A stretch of DNA of 44,284 nt from DATNIB01 sp035604685 (GCA_035604685.1 DATNIB010000061.1:1-44284), one strand, 5' to 3'; positions 1-9,324 are shown, counted from the stretch's first letter. The notes: generated from the sequence alone by a model not told the origin. Made by a program: numbers and translations.

Positions 1-13
1 GCCGTAGGCCACT

Positions 14-93
14 CGTGCGGGCGTGCGGGCGTGCGGGCGTGCGGGCGTGCGGGCGTGCGGGCGTGCGGGCGTGCGGGCGTGCGGGCGTGCGGG
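14..93. repeat. Perfect tandem repeat, 8-bp unit, ten copies
   Basis: Ten uninterrupted copies of CGTGCGGG run from 14 to 93, flanked by non-repeated sequence. The unit length is not a multiple of three, so a conserved protein repeat is unlikely. It lies about 80 bp upstream of the promoter of the membrane-protein gene at 186. Its copy number could vary by slippage, which is inference. Confidence 0.95.
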
Positions 94-173
94 CTGCCGC
101 GCCGCCGGCTGAGACGACCGGCGAGCAGTCGATCACGCCGATCGTCCCGTGGTTCGCCCCGGAACGGCCGCGC

Positions 174-185
174 TAGCCTTCGCCG
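174..185 (+). promoter_or_regulatory. Putative leaderless promoter (-10 TAGCCT)
   Basis: TAGCCT at 174-179 is followed by six bases and then the ATG at 186. A -10 box this close would place the transcript start at the start codon, giving a leaderless mRNA. No Shine-Dalgarno sequence is present. No convincing -35 box is seen. Confidence 0.5.
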
Positions 186-824
186 ATGCCCGGGAGTCGA
201 GACTTCGACAATTCCGAGGGCGACCTCCCGACTCGGCCGAGCTTCTCGGAGCGGTTGCGCAAGGCCATCGTGAAACCGGCGGACCCCGACGCCGTCACGA
301 CGACCGAGGCTCCCCGGTCGGTCGAAGAGCTGCAGGCCGCCATCAAGTGGGCCGACGACAAGGAACGGCTGATCGGCCTCTTCGCGGCGCCGGTGGCCGC
401 CGCCGTCGGGTTCCTCGTCATCACCGCCCTCATCGACAACGACCCTCCGGTCGGCCACCCGCGGCACGTCAATGTGTCGATCTACCACGACCTGACCCTC
501 GTGCTGCTGGGCATGTCCATGCTCATGCTCGTGCTGGCGCTGATGCGCAAGCGCCTCTTTCTCGGGATCGTGATGGCGCTCTACGGCCTGGGCATCTTCA
601 ACCTGCACTACTGGGGGTTCGGGGTCCCCTTCCTCCTGTTCGGTGCCTGGTACCTGGTGCGTGCCTACCGCCTGCAACAGAGCCTGAAGCTGGCCACGGG
701 CGACGATCCGAGGGGGGCGACGAGGAACGGCTCGAGCCCGCCGTCGAGCAAGCGCTACACGCCACCGACCTCGGGCCGGCGACCGCCGCGGGCCAAGCCC
801 GACAAGGGACCCACCTCCGGCTAG
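186..824 (+). CDS. Four-helix membrane protein of unknown function
   Basis: No family is recognised for this 212-residue protein. About 60 polar N-terminal residues are followed by four hydrophobic segments at roughly residues 62-83, 102-120, 124-141 and 144-160. The last 45 residues are rich in Pro, Ser, Lys and Arg and look disordered. It should sit in the cytoplasmic membrane. The ATG start is supported by a TAGCCT -10 element six bases upstream, which suggests a leaderless transcript. Its stop codon overlaps the stop of the convergent membrane-protein gene by 3-4 bases. The predicted topology is read from hydrophobicity only, and no catalytic motif is visible. Confidence 0.75.
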   Translation: MPGSRDFDNSEGDLPTRPSFSERLRKAIVKPADPDAVTTTEAPRSVEELQAAIKWADDKERLIGLFAAPVAAAVGFLVITALIDNDPPVGHPRHVNVSIYHDLTLVLLGMSMLMLVLALMRKRLFLGIVMALYGLGIFNLHYWGFGVPFLLFGAWYLVRAYRLQQSLKLATGDDPRGATRNGSSPPSSKRYTPPTSGRRPPRAKPDKGPTSG

Positions 825-1411
825 CGGCCGGGCGGCCCACCGGACTCGGGTCGCACGGCGGACCGGCCGCGACGGCGTCGGAGCAGCACGACACCCACCA
901 GGGCCACCAGCAGGGCGAGCAGGACTCCTGGGAGCAGGTACACCCGCGCCGAGGCGCGTTCGGTGGCCACCGCGCCGACGAGGGCGACGAGCCCCGGGTC
1001 GCCGGGCGTCGAGACCATCGGGAGGGTGCTGCCCGGACGGTAGAGGGTGTTCCCCGGGATGGCCGCGTCGTAGCGGTGGCCGGCCAGGACGAAGGTCCCC
1101 CGACAGGCGTAGCCCGCGCCGTTGCTGCCGCTGCCGCCCAGCAGCCCGAGGCACCCCGAGACGGTGACCTCGACCCGGACCCCGTGGAGCCGCAGGCGGG
1201 TGATCTGGGCGTTCTTCTCTGCGCCGACCACGGAGAACACGACGACCAGGACGGCCAATGTCACCAGGCAGACACCGACGGCCACGCGACCGACGACGCG
1301 CCCGTTGAAGTCGACGCCGGCGCCCCGCAGCGTCGAGACGGGTCCCTCCGGGGGGTCGATGGGCTTGCCGTCGGGAGTGGTCATTGGTGGCCTGTCGCTC
1401 CGCTGCGGCAC
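821..1411 (-). CDS. Membrane protein with two helices, DUF3592-like
   Basis: The protein has 196 residues. Hydrophobic helices lie at about residues 44-64 and 157-177, with a stretch of about 90 residues between them that is probably extracytoplasmic. That stretch carries two cysteines near residues 87 and 103, which could form a disulfide, and a GDPG motif. This layout recalls DUF3592 proteins, but the assignment is tentative. The GTG at 1411 has a weak GGCGGGG ribosome site; an ATG ten codons in, at 1384, is the alternative start. A basic RRRR tract follows the last helix, as expected for a cytoplasmic C-terminus. The gene converges on the membrane-protein gene at 186-824. Function is unknown. 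Confidence 0.7.
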   Translation of the reverse strand: MPQRSDRPPMTTPDGKPIDPPEGPVSTLRGAGVDFNGRVVGRVAVGVCLVTLAVLVVVFSVVGAEKNAQITRLRLHGVRVEVTVSGCLGLLGGSGSNGAGYACRGTFVLAGHRYDAAIPGNTLYRPGSTLPMVSTPGDPGLVALVGAVATERASARVYLLPGVLLALLVALVGVVLLRRRRGRSAVRPESGGPPGR

Positions 1412-1547
1412 CGCGCCAACCCCGCCGAGCCCCGGGCGATCGGGCGATGGTAGCGGTGGGCGGGTTGCTGGCGGACCGTCGGGCCGTCGGCCCTGACCTC
1501 GCGGCCCGGGCGTCGCCCCCGGCCGGCCGGCCCGGCCCGGGGCCCTG
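1412..1547. other. GC-rich intergenic stretch
   Basis: Together with 1548-1711 this forms a 300-bp gene-free gap between divergent genes. The part from 1412 to 1547 is nearly pure GC. On the minus strand a possible -10 box, TACCAT at 1446-1451, could serve the DUF3592-like gene. I see nothing else here. Confidence 0.4.
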
Positions 1548-1585
1548 TTAACGCGCTGGTAACACGGGCGTGACGGTGCGGAAAC
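1548..1585 (+). promoter_or_regulatory. GlnR-type operator, four half-sites at 11-bp spacing
   Basis: Four pentamers lie in exact 11-bp register: TTAAC at 1548, GTAAC at 1559, GTGAC at 1570 and GAAAC at 1581, each separated by six bases. This matches the actinobacterial GlnR box, which alternates gTnAC and GaAAC with n6 spacers. It lies about 127 bp upstream of amt, the classic GlnR target. The regulator gene is not in this window, so the assignment to GlnR, rather than another OmpR-family regulator, is inferred. Confidence 0.7.
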
Positions 1586-1657
1586 CGCAAACTTGCATCC
1601 TTTGAGTCGTCAGGGTGAACCGCCTGGCCGTTTGGCGTAGCCGGTGCTCTGTGGCGT

Positions 1658-1673
1658 GCCGCCCCCGGGCGGC
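1658..1673 (+). other. Hairpin in the amt leader
   Basis: GCCGCCC at 1658-1664 and GGGCGGC at 1667-1673 are perfect inverted repeats about 25 bp before the amt ribosome site. The loop is very tight. Its role is unknown; it could be an mRNA stability structure or a chance GC palindrome. Confidence 0.35.
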
Positions 1674-1711
1674 GTGCCGGGGGAATTGACCTTTAGGAGA
1701 GGAGTGGTCGA

Positions 1712-3274
1712 GTGGTGCACCTGTTAGCCGCTTCAGTGCCCGTTCCGTATCCCAGCTGGCTGAACCCGGCCGACAACACGTGGCAGATCACCGCCGCCAC
1801 GTTCGTCGGCCTGATGAGCATCCCGGCCCTGGCGGTGCTGTACGCGTCGATCGTCCAGAAGAAGTGGGCGGTGAACGTGTTGGCCATGATGTTCGCCGGG
1901 TTCTCCCTGGTGCTCGTCGCCTGGGTGCTCTGGTCCTACAAGATGGGGTTCGGGGCCACCTCGATCGGAGGGGGCGTCAGAAACGGCGTCCAAACCCAAC
2001 TCAACGGGGTTGGTTGGGTGAAACACTTCTTCGAGAACTTCGTCGGCAAGCCCGGGGGTATCACCGACAGCGTCGGTGAACAGGGCCAGGCGGTGTCGGC
2101 GGCCAACACCATCATCCCCTTCCACTTCCCGACGGCGTCGCTCGCGTACTTCCAGTTCGTGTTCGCCGCCATCACTCCTCTTCTGTTCCTGGGAAGCGTG
2201 TTGGGGCGGATCAAGTTCAGCGCCTGGTGCCTGCTGGTGCCGCTCTGGTCGACGTTCGTCTACGCGATCGACGCCTTCCTGCTCTGGGGCGGCGGCTACT
2301 TCGCCCAGGAGGGCTCGCTCGACTTCTCGGGCGGATTCGTCATCCACATGTCGGCGGGCGTGTCGGGATTCGTGGCCGCCTGGGTGCTCGGACCTCGGCT
2401 GCTCCGAGATCGCCGGAATGCCATTCCCAACAACCTGGTGATGGCGGCCGTCGGCGCGGGCATCCTGTGGCTGGGCTGGAACGGCTTCAACGGTGGAGAC
2501 CCCTACTACGCCGGGGCGAGCATGGCCGCGGCGGTCGTCAACACCAACCTGGCGACGGGCGTCGGCGTCCTCGTCTGGATGGGCATGGACGCCTGGCTGT
2601 CCAAGTCGAAGAAACCCACGTTCTTGGGCGGCGTGAACGGCATGATCTGCGGGCTGGTCGGCATCACCCCGTGTGCCGGCTGGGTCAACGGTCGCGGCGC
2701 CATCGCCGTCGGCGCCATCTGCTCGGCCGTCGTCTGGGTGGCCTGGAACTACCTGTCCAAGGTCCGGCCGTTCTCGAAGGTGGACGACGCCCTCGGGGTC
2801 GTCTACACCCACGGGATCGCCGGCCTCATGGGCGGCCTGCTCCTCGGCATCTTCGGCGACCCAAACATGCTCGAGTACGGGTGTGGCTCGCTCGACACAG
2901 CGGGCCAGGTGCTCAACACGACGCAGGCGACCTACGCGGCGGCCCATGGTGCGTGCGTGCCGTTCGGGGTGGCCGGGCTCATGTACACGGGCTCGGCGCA
3001 CCAGCTGTGGGAGCAGTTCCGGGCCGCCCTCTTCGTCATCTTCTGGTCGGCACTCATAACCTTCATCTTGATGAAGCTCATTGGGCTCGTTCTGCGTGGC
3101 GCTCGCTACAAGGACGACATCCTCGAGGTCGGCGACCTGGCCATCCACGACGAGGAGGCGTTCCCCGAAGAGCGGCTGGTCGAGCGCATCGGTGGCTTCG
3201 CCATGGCCGCCCCCTCGACCTCGACCGCCGCACAGAGACCCGACGGCCCCGCCCCCGGCGAACCGGACAGCTGA
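1712..3274 (+). CDS. amt: Ammonium transporter, Amt family
   Basis: This 520-residue membrane channel takes up ammonium/ammonia. The sequence shows the family's multi-helix pattern and its key residues: D204 and H212 in the DFSGGFVIHMSAG motif correspond to the conserved Asp and first pore His, and H367 in VVYTHGIAG is the second pore His. The cytoplasmic tail contains the conserved region around residues 467-488 that contacts PII proteins, followed by about 30 extra Ala/Pro/Ser-rich residues. A long loop near residues 85-135 makes it larger than the usual 400-450 residues. The GTG at 1712 follows AGGAGAGGAG with a 7-base spacer; a second GTG directly follows. The PII gene lies 33 bp downstream in the same operon, and the GlnR-like tetrad upstream implies nitrogen control. 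Confidence 0.95.
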   Translation: MVHLLAASVPVPYPSWLNPADNTWQITAATFVGLMSIPALAVLYASIVQKKWAVNVLAMMFAGFSLVLVAWVLWSYKMGFGATSIGGGVRNGVQTQLNGVGWVKHFFENFVGKPGGITDSVGEQGQAVSAANTIIPFHFPTASLAYFQFVFAAITPLLFLGSVLGRIKFSAWCLLVPLWSTFVYAIDAFLLWGGGYFAQEGSLDFSGGFVIHMSAGVSGFVAAWVLGPRLLRDRRNAIPNNLVMAAVGAGILWLGWNGFNGGDPYYAGASMAAAVVNTNLATGVGVLVWMGMDAWLSKSKKPTFLGGVNGMICGLVGITPCAGWVNGRGAIAVGAICSAVVWVAWNYLSKVRPFSKVDDALGVVYTHGIAGLMGGLLLGIFGDPNMLEYGCGSLDTAGQVLNTTQATYAAAHGACVPFGVAGLMYTGSAHQLWEQFRAALFVIFWSALITFILMKLIGLVLRGARYKDDILEVGDLAIHDEEAFPEERLVERIGGFAMAAPSTSTAAQRPDGPAPGEPDS

Positions 3275-3307
3275 CCGGTCCACTACGAGCGCAAAGGAGA
3301 ACTGATC

Positions 3308-3646
3308 ATGAAGCTGGTCGTAGCGGTCCTCAAGCCGTTCAAGCTGGAGGAGGTGAAGGAGGCGCTGCAGGGCCTCGGGGTGCAGGGGATGACCCTGACC
3401 GAGGCCCAGGGATTCGGTCGGCAGCGCGGCCACACCGAGGTGTACCGCGGCGCCGAGTACGAGGTGGACTTCGTTCCGAAGATCCGCATCGAGGTGCTGA
3501 TCGACGACGCCCAGGTCGACGATGTCGTCAACTCGATCGTGTCGACGGCGTCGACGGGCAAGATCGGAGACGGCAAGGTGTGGGTCGTCCCGGTCGAGAC
3601 CGTCGTGCGGGTGCGCACGGGCGAGCGCGGGAGCGACGCCCTCTAG
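3308..3646 (+). CDS. glnK: Nitrogen regulatory protein PII
   Basis: This 112-residue PII signal protein senses 2-oxoglutarate and ATP/ADP. It normally acts as a trimer that blocks Amt when nitrogen is plentiful. The sequence begins with the family's MKLVVAVLKPFKLEEVKEAL start. The T-loop segment GRQRGHTEVYRGAEY carries Y46 and Y51; Y51 is the site modified by uridylylation or adenylylation in relatives. The C-terminal GDGKVWV nucleotide-binding segment is intact. The ATG follows AAAGGAGA with good spacing. Position directly after amt makes the GlnK role more likely than a stand-alone GlnB. The modifying enzyme GlnD, often third in the operon, is absent here, since a strong hairpin follows. 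Confidence 0.95.
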   Translation: MKLVVAVLKPFKLEEVKEALQGLGVQGMTLTEAQGFGRQRGHTEVYRGAEYEVDFVPKIRIEVLIDDAQVDDVVNSIVSTASTGKIGDGKVWVVPVETVVRVRTGERGSDAL

Positions 3647-3660
3647 CGGAAGACCCAGCG

Positions 3661-3708
3661 GACCAGGGGGGTGGAGCCGTGCCTTGTGCTCGGCTCCACC
3701 CCCCGGTC
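3661..3708 (+). terminator. Strong hairpin after the amt-PII operon
   Basis: A 14-bp perfect stem (3666-3679 with 3691-3704) has an 11-base loop and is extended by GACC/GGTC across a one-base bulge. It lies 15 bp after the PII stop and between convergent genes, so it may stop transcription from both sides. There is no T-run, which is common in GC-rich actinobacteria. Confidence 0.8.
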
Positions 3709-3765
3709 GCGCCCGTGCCTCGGACGACGGCCCACGCCCGCCCAGCTGGCCACCGCGGTGAAGCG

Positions 3766-4188
3766 TCAGGGGCGCGCCACGCCGTAGGCCCGGGCCGCCC
3801 GGAAGCGGGCCACCAGGCGGCGGTCTTGGGTCATGACCCGGCGGTACTCCTCCCAGTCCGGGTGCTCGCCGCCGATCGCCCGATAGACCTCTACCAGCTC
3901 GTCGGCCGCCCCGTCGTGGGGTTCGGCGGCGACCGCCGAGAGCTCGACGGTGCCGTCGAGGACGACGTAGTCCCAGAAGTTGTCGCCCGCCACGTGGAGG
4001 AGCGCCCGCGGGTCTCGCCGCAGGTTCCTCGTCTTCACCCGGGTGTCGGTGATCGAGATCCGGACGGTCCCGGCCGCGTCCATGGCATAGGAGATGTGGG
4101 TGAGCTGCGGCCGACCGTCGGCGTGGATCGTGACCAGGGCCGCCTGGTGGCGAGGCCGAACGTGCTCGAGCGCCCAGGCGAGATCCAC
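3766..4188 (-). CDS. PPOX-class oxidoreductase, probably F420-dependent
   Basis: This 140-residue protein has the split-barrel flavin-binding fold of the pyridoxamine-phosphate-oxidase superfamily. The features are the N-terminal AALVTIHADGRPQLTHISYAM strand pair, the VRISITDTRVKTRNLRRDPRALLHV segment that frames the cofactor phosphate, and a conserved C-terminal RRVMTQDRRLVARFRA segment. Small actinobacterial members of this type mostly use F420 rather than FMN, but the substrate cannot be read from sequence. The start is a GTG at 4188, seven bases after the stop of the cyclic-nucleotide-binding gene, so the two are probably co-transcribed with this gene second. Its stop faces the amt-PII terminator hairpin. 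Confidence 0.85.
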   Translation of the reverse strand: MDLAWALEHVRPRHQAALVTIHADGRPQLTHISYAMDAAGTVRISITDTRVKTRNLRRDPRALLHVAGDNFWDYVVLDGTVELSAVAAEPHDGAADELVEVYRAIGGEHPDWEEYRRVMTQDRRLVARFRAARAYGVARP

Positions 4189-4195
4189 CGGACAG

Positions 4196-4744
4196 CTAGT
4201 GGTAGGCCTTCGAGTCGGCCTCGCGCAGGCGCACCGCCATGGCGCTCAGTAGCCGCCGAGCCAAGGCTGGCTCGCTGTCGAGCAGATTGATGAATCCGCG
4301 CTGTTCGAGCAGGAGCAGCGTCATGTCCGTGTCGGCACGCGAGTCCTCGTCGCGCAGGCGCACCGCCATCGCGCTCAGCAACTTGCGGGCGAGCGACGGC
4401 ACGCTGTCGAGAACACCGATGAACGCCCGCTGTTCAAGCACCAGCAGGGTCATGTCGGTGTCCGCGATCACGCTGGCCGAGCGGGGCTGGCGGTCGAGCA
4501 GGGCGAGCTCCCCGAAGTAGCTGCCCGGCCCGAGGGTCGCCACCTTGCGCTCGTTGCGGCGCACGATCGCCTGACCGTCCACGATGAGGAAGAACTCCCG
4601 GCCGACCGAGCCCTCCTGGCAGAGCACCCGGCCGGCGGACACCGTGACCTCGTCCAAGGACTGGCGGATCTGGCGCAGATCGCGGGCGGAGCAGCTGGAA
4701 AAGAGCCAAATCTCGGAGAGATCAACATCCTTCTTGGCGGGCAT
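4196..4744 (-). CDS. Cyclic-nucleotide-binding domain protein with duplicated tail
   Basis: The 182-residue protein is a CRP/FNR-type nucleotide-binding domain without a recognisable DNA-binding domain. The phosphate-binding cassette is complete: FGELALLDRQPRSASV at residues 77-92 contains the Glu and Arg that hold cAMP or cGMP. Residues 94-136 form the C-terminal helices, and residues 137-179 are a second copy of the same 43 residues, 33 of 43 identical. Such a duplication within the lid helices is odd, since the second copy has no matching barrel. It could be a signalling adaptor for the PPOX gene that follows. The ATG is supported by TACTCT six bases upstream, giving a leaderless transcript. 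Ligand and partner are unknown. Confidence 0.85.
   Translation of the reverse strand: MPAKKDVDLSEIWLFSSCSARDLRQIRQSLDEVTVSAGRVLCQEGSVGREFFLIVDGQAIVRRNERKVATLGPGSYFGELALLDRQPRSASVIADTDMTLLVLEQRAFIGVLDSVPSLARKLLSAMAVRLRDEDSRADTDMTLLLLEQRGFINLLDSEPALARRLLSAMAVRLREADSKAYH
4208..4465 (-). repeat. In-frame 129-bp tandem duplication
   Basis: Positions 4337-4465 and 4208-4336 encode two adjacent 43-residue copies beginning ADTDMTLL. They differ at ten residues, so the event is not recent. The copies are contiguous and keep the reading frame. Confidence 0.9.
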
Positions 4745-4756
4745 CGCGAAAGAGTA
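4745..4756 (-). promoter_or_regulatory. Putative leaderless promoter (-10 TACTCT)
   Basis: On the minus strand TACTCT (4751-4756) is followed by six bases and the ATG of the cyclic-nucleotide-binding gene. A GGAGG string lies upstream of this box and cannot serve this start if transcription begins at the ATG. Confidence 0.5.
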
Positions 4757-4794
4757 GCCCTCCGGCCCGCGGGCGCGCCCGGGTCCCGACCGAT

Positions 4795-5550
4795 TCAGCC
4801 GGCCTGTCGGGCCACCTTCTCGGCGGCCGCGACAGCCGCGTCCGCATCACCCAAGTAGGCAAACTCGGTGATCCGAAGATCGTCGTCGAGCCGGCAGCGC
4901 CACGGGATCCCGGTCGGGATCTCCAGGTCGACGATGTCCGCGTCGCCGATGCCCTGGAGGTGCTTTCGCAGCGCGCGGATGCTGTTGCCGTGCGCGGCCA
5001 CGAGGACGGCGCGCCCTCGGGTGGCCGCCTGGAGGAGGTCGGGCACGATCTCGGCCTCCCAGTAGGGGACGACCCGCTTCACGACGTCGGCCAGGCACTC
5101 GGTGGTCGGCAGATCCGCGGGCGGCACATCTTGATACCGGCGATCGCGGGCCGGGTGGTCGGGGGACCCGGGGTCGAGGGGGGGCGGCGGCACGTCGTAG
5201 CTGCGGCGCCAAAGCAGCAGCTGCTCGTCGCCGTAGCGCTGGCGCGTCTCCTTCTTGTTCTTGCCCTGGAGGGCCCCGTAGTGGCGCTCGTTCAGACGCC
5301 AGCTGCGGCGCACCGGTAGCCAGCTCCGACCGGCGACGGCCAGGGCGAGCTCGGCCGTGTGGATCGCCCTCGTGAGAAGCGAGGTGTGCACCACGGTGAG
5401 GTCGAGATCCGACTGGTCGGCCAGGAGCGCGCCGGCCGCCCGGGCCTCGGCCTCACCCTGGGGGCTCAGACCGACGTCCACCCAACCGGTGAACAGGTTC
5501 TCGGCGTTCCAGGTGGACTCGCCGTGTCGCAGGAGGACCAGATCGGCCAC
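4795..5550 (-). CDS. gpmA: 2,3-bisphosphoglycerate-dependent phosphoglycerate mutase
   Basis: The enzyme interconverts 3- and 2-phosphoglycerate in glycolysis and gluconeogenesis. The 251-residue length matches the cofactor-dependent class. The phosphohistidine motif LLRHGES places the catalytic His at residue 9. Further family signatures are NLFTGWVDVGLSPQG, LNERHYGALQGKNK with the catalytic Glu, SYDVPPPPLD, and the second His in VAAHGNSIRALRKHL. The open frame continues far upstream antisense to dnaK; the gene itself begins at the GTG at 5550, where homology starts and where TACGCT lies six bases upstream. The C-terminal 20 residues are Ala-rich. It is divergent from dnaK. Confidence 0.93.
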   Translation of the reverse strand: MADLVLLRHGESTWNAENLFTGWVDVGLSPQGEAEARAAGALLADQSDLDLTVVHTSLLTRAIHTAELALAVAGRSWLPVRRSWRLNERHYGALQGKNKKETRQRYGDEQLLLWRRSYDVPPPPLDPGSPDHPARDRRYQDVPPADLPTTECLADVVKRVVPYWEAEIVPDLLQAATRGRAVLVAAHGNSIRALRKHLQGIGDADIVDLEIPTGIPWRCRLDDDLRITEFAYLGDADAAVAAAEKVARQAG

Positions 5551-5562
5551 GGACGGAGCGTA
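5551..5562 (-). promoter_or_regulatory. Putative leaderless promoter of gpmA (-10 TACGCT)
   Basis: On the minus strand TACGCT (5557-5562) stands six bases before the GTG at 5550. No ribosome-binding site is present, in keeping with a leaderless mRNA. Confidence 0.5.
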
Positions 5563-5644
5563 GCGGGCCACCCGGGCCGGGCGCAGCCACTTCGGACGTC
5601 GCGAGTCGGGCCCCTGAACTGGGCCTTCCCGAATCTTAGCGAAA

Positions 5645-5678
5645 TCTGATGGTAAAGCACTCAACTTTGCTGTATTCT
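5645..5678 (+). promoter_or_regulatory. dnaK promoter with degenerate HAIR (HspR) operator
   Basis: ACTCAAC at 5659-5665 matches six of seven bases of the right HAIR half-site. The left half-site at 5645-5651 keeps only the central TGA, but the spacing of the TGA and TCA cores is exactly the HAIR distance of 14 bases. TATTCT at 5673-5678 is a good -10 box just downstream. hspR is in the same operon, so autoregulation is expected. Confidence 0.55.
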
Positions 5679-5689
5679 GGGGCAGTAAT

Positions 5690-5708
5690 CCCAGCCGGCA
5701 GGGCTGGG
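5690..5708 (+). other. Hairpin in the dnaK 5' leader
   Basis: CCCAGCC (5690-5696) pairs with GGCTGGG (5702-5708) over a five-base loop, shortly after the predicted transcript start. It may stabilise the mRNA or act as a temperature-sensitive fold. That role is inference. Confidence 0.4.
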
Positions 5709-5751
5709 ACCAGGTTTCGACGCACAGAAGAGAAGAGAGAGGCACAGGGAC

Positions 5752-7589
<1,838 letters not shown>

Positions 7590-7593
<4 letters not shown>

Positions 7594-8222
7594 CCCAGCA
7601 CGACCCCGAGTTCTTCGACGACGGCTCGTTCGACGAGATCCTCGACGCCGAGATCACCGCCGCGGAGTTCTTCAACACGGTTGACGAGGACTCGACCGAA
7701 GGGTCCGACTCGGCCGTGTCGGTGATCGCCACCGAGGCGATCCTGCCGGACGTGGCGGCGCTGCAGAAGGAGCGCGACGAGTACTTGAGCGCGCTCCAAC
7801 GCGTCCAGGCCGACTTCGAGAACTACCGGAAGCGGGTCCTCCGTCAGCAAGACGAGCAGTCGGCGCGGGCAGCGTTGGGTCTGGTCGAGAAGCTGCTCCC
7901 GGTGCTCGACTCCCTGGACCTGGCGGTGGCGCACATCGAGAAGAGCGGCGTCGACGTCGCCGCCTCGCCCGAGGCCCACGCGCTCGTGCACGCCCGCTCG
8001 CTGCTCAACGAGACCCTCGCCAAGGACGGGCTCGAGCGCGTCGATGCGAGCGGGGCCGTCTTCGACCCCTCCATCCACGACGCCGTCGCCCGCACCGAGG
8101 CCGAGGCCGCGGGCGACCCCAACGCACCGGCCGCGGAGACCACGATCGAAGAGGTGCTACGGGCCGGCTACCGCTGGCGGGGCCAGGTGCTCCGCCCCGC
8201 CATGGTTCGCGTCCGGGGCTGA
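7590..8222 (+). CDS. grpE: Nucleotide exchange factor GrpE
   Basis: GrpE dimers release ADP from DnaK. The 210-residue protein has a poorly conserved acidic N-terminus of about 55 residues, a long helix around residues 55-90 containing the conserved RVQADFENYRKRV segment, and the C-terminal beta domain. The latter is marked by FDPSIHDAVARTEA and by EEVLRAGYRWRGQVLRPAMVRV. Length is typical for actinobacteria. The ATG overlaps the dnaK stop by four bases, implying translational coupling. The dnaJ start follows its stop by one base. Confidence 0.96.
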
Positions 8223-8223
8223 G

Positions 8224-9324
8224 GTGCCGCCACAGCGCGAGTGGTTCGAGAAGGACTACTACCAGGTGCTCGGGGTCTCCTCGACGGCCACCGACAAGGA
8301 GATCACGCGCGCCTACCGCAAGCTGGCGAAGCAGTACCACCCCGACGCCAATCCGGGCTCCGAGGACCGCTTCAAGGAGATCAGCGCCGCCTACGACGTG
8401 CTGGGCGACGAGGCGCGCCGCAAGGAGTACGACGAGGTGCGGCGTCTGGGCCCGATGGCCGGCGGCTTCGGCGGCCCGGGGGGTGGGACCTTCCGGGTCC
8501 AAGACATGGGCGACCTGGGGGACCTCTTCGGCGGCCTCTTCGGTGGCCGCAGTCGCCGGCGCACCCAGGGGCCCCAACGCGGGGCGGACGTGGAAGCGGA
8601 GCTTCATCTGTCCTTCGAGGACGCAGTGCGTGGTGTCACCGCGTCGGTCCACGTGCCCGAGGACACCCGCTGCCGCACCTGCAACGGCAGCGGCGCGGCG
8701 CCCGGGACGAAGACCCACACCTGCGACCGCTGCAACGGCCGCGGCGTGCTGGACGACAACCAGGGACTGTTCTCGCTCAGCACGGTCTGTCCCAAGTGCA
8801 ACGGGCGCGGCACCCTGGTCGACACCCCCTGCCCGACGTGCGCGGGGACCGGGACCGAGCGCCGCAACCGCCAGGTCAAGGTGCGAGTGCCCGCCGGGGT
8901 GGAGAACGGGCAGCGGATCCGGGTAAAGGGGCGGGGCGCCCGCGGCCAGGGCATGGCCCCGCCCGGCGATCTCTACGTCGTCATGCGCGTCGACAAGCAT
9001 CCGCTGTTCGCCCGCCGCGGCCGCAACCTGACCCTGTCGGTGCCGGTCACCTTCCCCGAGGCGGCCCTCGGCACGACGGTCACCGTCCCCACCCTCGACG
9101 AGCCGGTGACGGTCCGGGTGCCCGCCGGGACCGCCCCCGGGACGCTCCTGCGCGTGCGCGGCCGGGGTATTCCGGCCGGCTCCCAGAACGGGTCGACCCC
9201 GGGCGACCTGTTGGTGAAGGTCGACGTCCTCGTGCCGACCTCCCTCACCGACGAGCAGCGCGCGGCCGCCGAGGCACTGGCCGCGACGCTGGACGCCGCA
9301 CCCCGTCAGAATCTGCTGAGCTGA
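8224..9324 (+). CDS. dnaJ: Co-chaperone DnaJ, type I
   Basis: DnaJ delivers substrates to DnaK and stimulates its ATPase. The 366-residue protein has the J domain at about residues 10-75 with the HPD motif at 39-41, a short Gly/Phe region, and a zinc domain at about 150-210. That domain holds four CxxCxGxG repeats: CRTCNGSG, CDRCNGRG, CPKCNGRG and CPTCAGTG. The C-terminal substrate-binding domains are complete. The start is taken as the GTG at 8224, one base after the grpE stop, because the J domain begins right after it. The frame stays open further upstream, but only antisense-style inside grpE. Confidence 0.96.
   Translation: MPPQREWFEKDYYQVLGVSSTATDKEITRAYRKLAKQYHPDANPGSEDRFKEISAAYDVLGDEARRKEYDEVRRLGPMAGGFGGPGGGTFRVQDMGDLGDLFGGLFGGRSRRRTQGPQRGADVEAELHLSFEDAVRGVTASVHVPEDTRCRTCNGSGAAPGTKTHTCDRCNGRGVLDDNQGLFSLSTVCPKCNGRGTLVDTPCPTCAGTGTERRNRQVKVRVPAGVENGQRIRVKGRGARGQGMAPPGDLYVVMRVDKHPLFARRGRNLTLSVPVTFPEAALGTTVTVPTLDEPVTVRVPAGTAPGTLLRVRGRGIPAGSQNGSTPGDLLVKVDVLVPTSLTDEQRAAAEALAATLDAAPRQNLLS

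Noticed and set aside
14..93. CRISPR-like array
   Set aside because: The repeats are 8 bp with no spacers, and no cas gene is in the window.
1733..3433. Long minus-strand frame opposite amt and the PII gene
   Set aside because: It has the His/Arg/Asp/Gly-rich composition of a GC shadow, while the opposite strand codes for conserved proteins.
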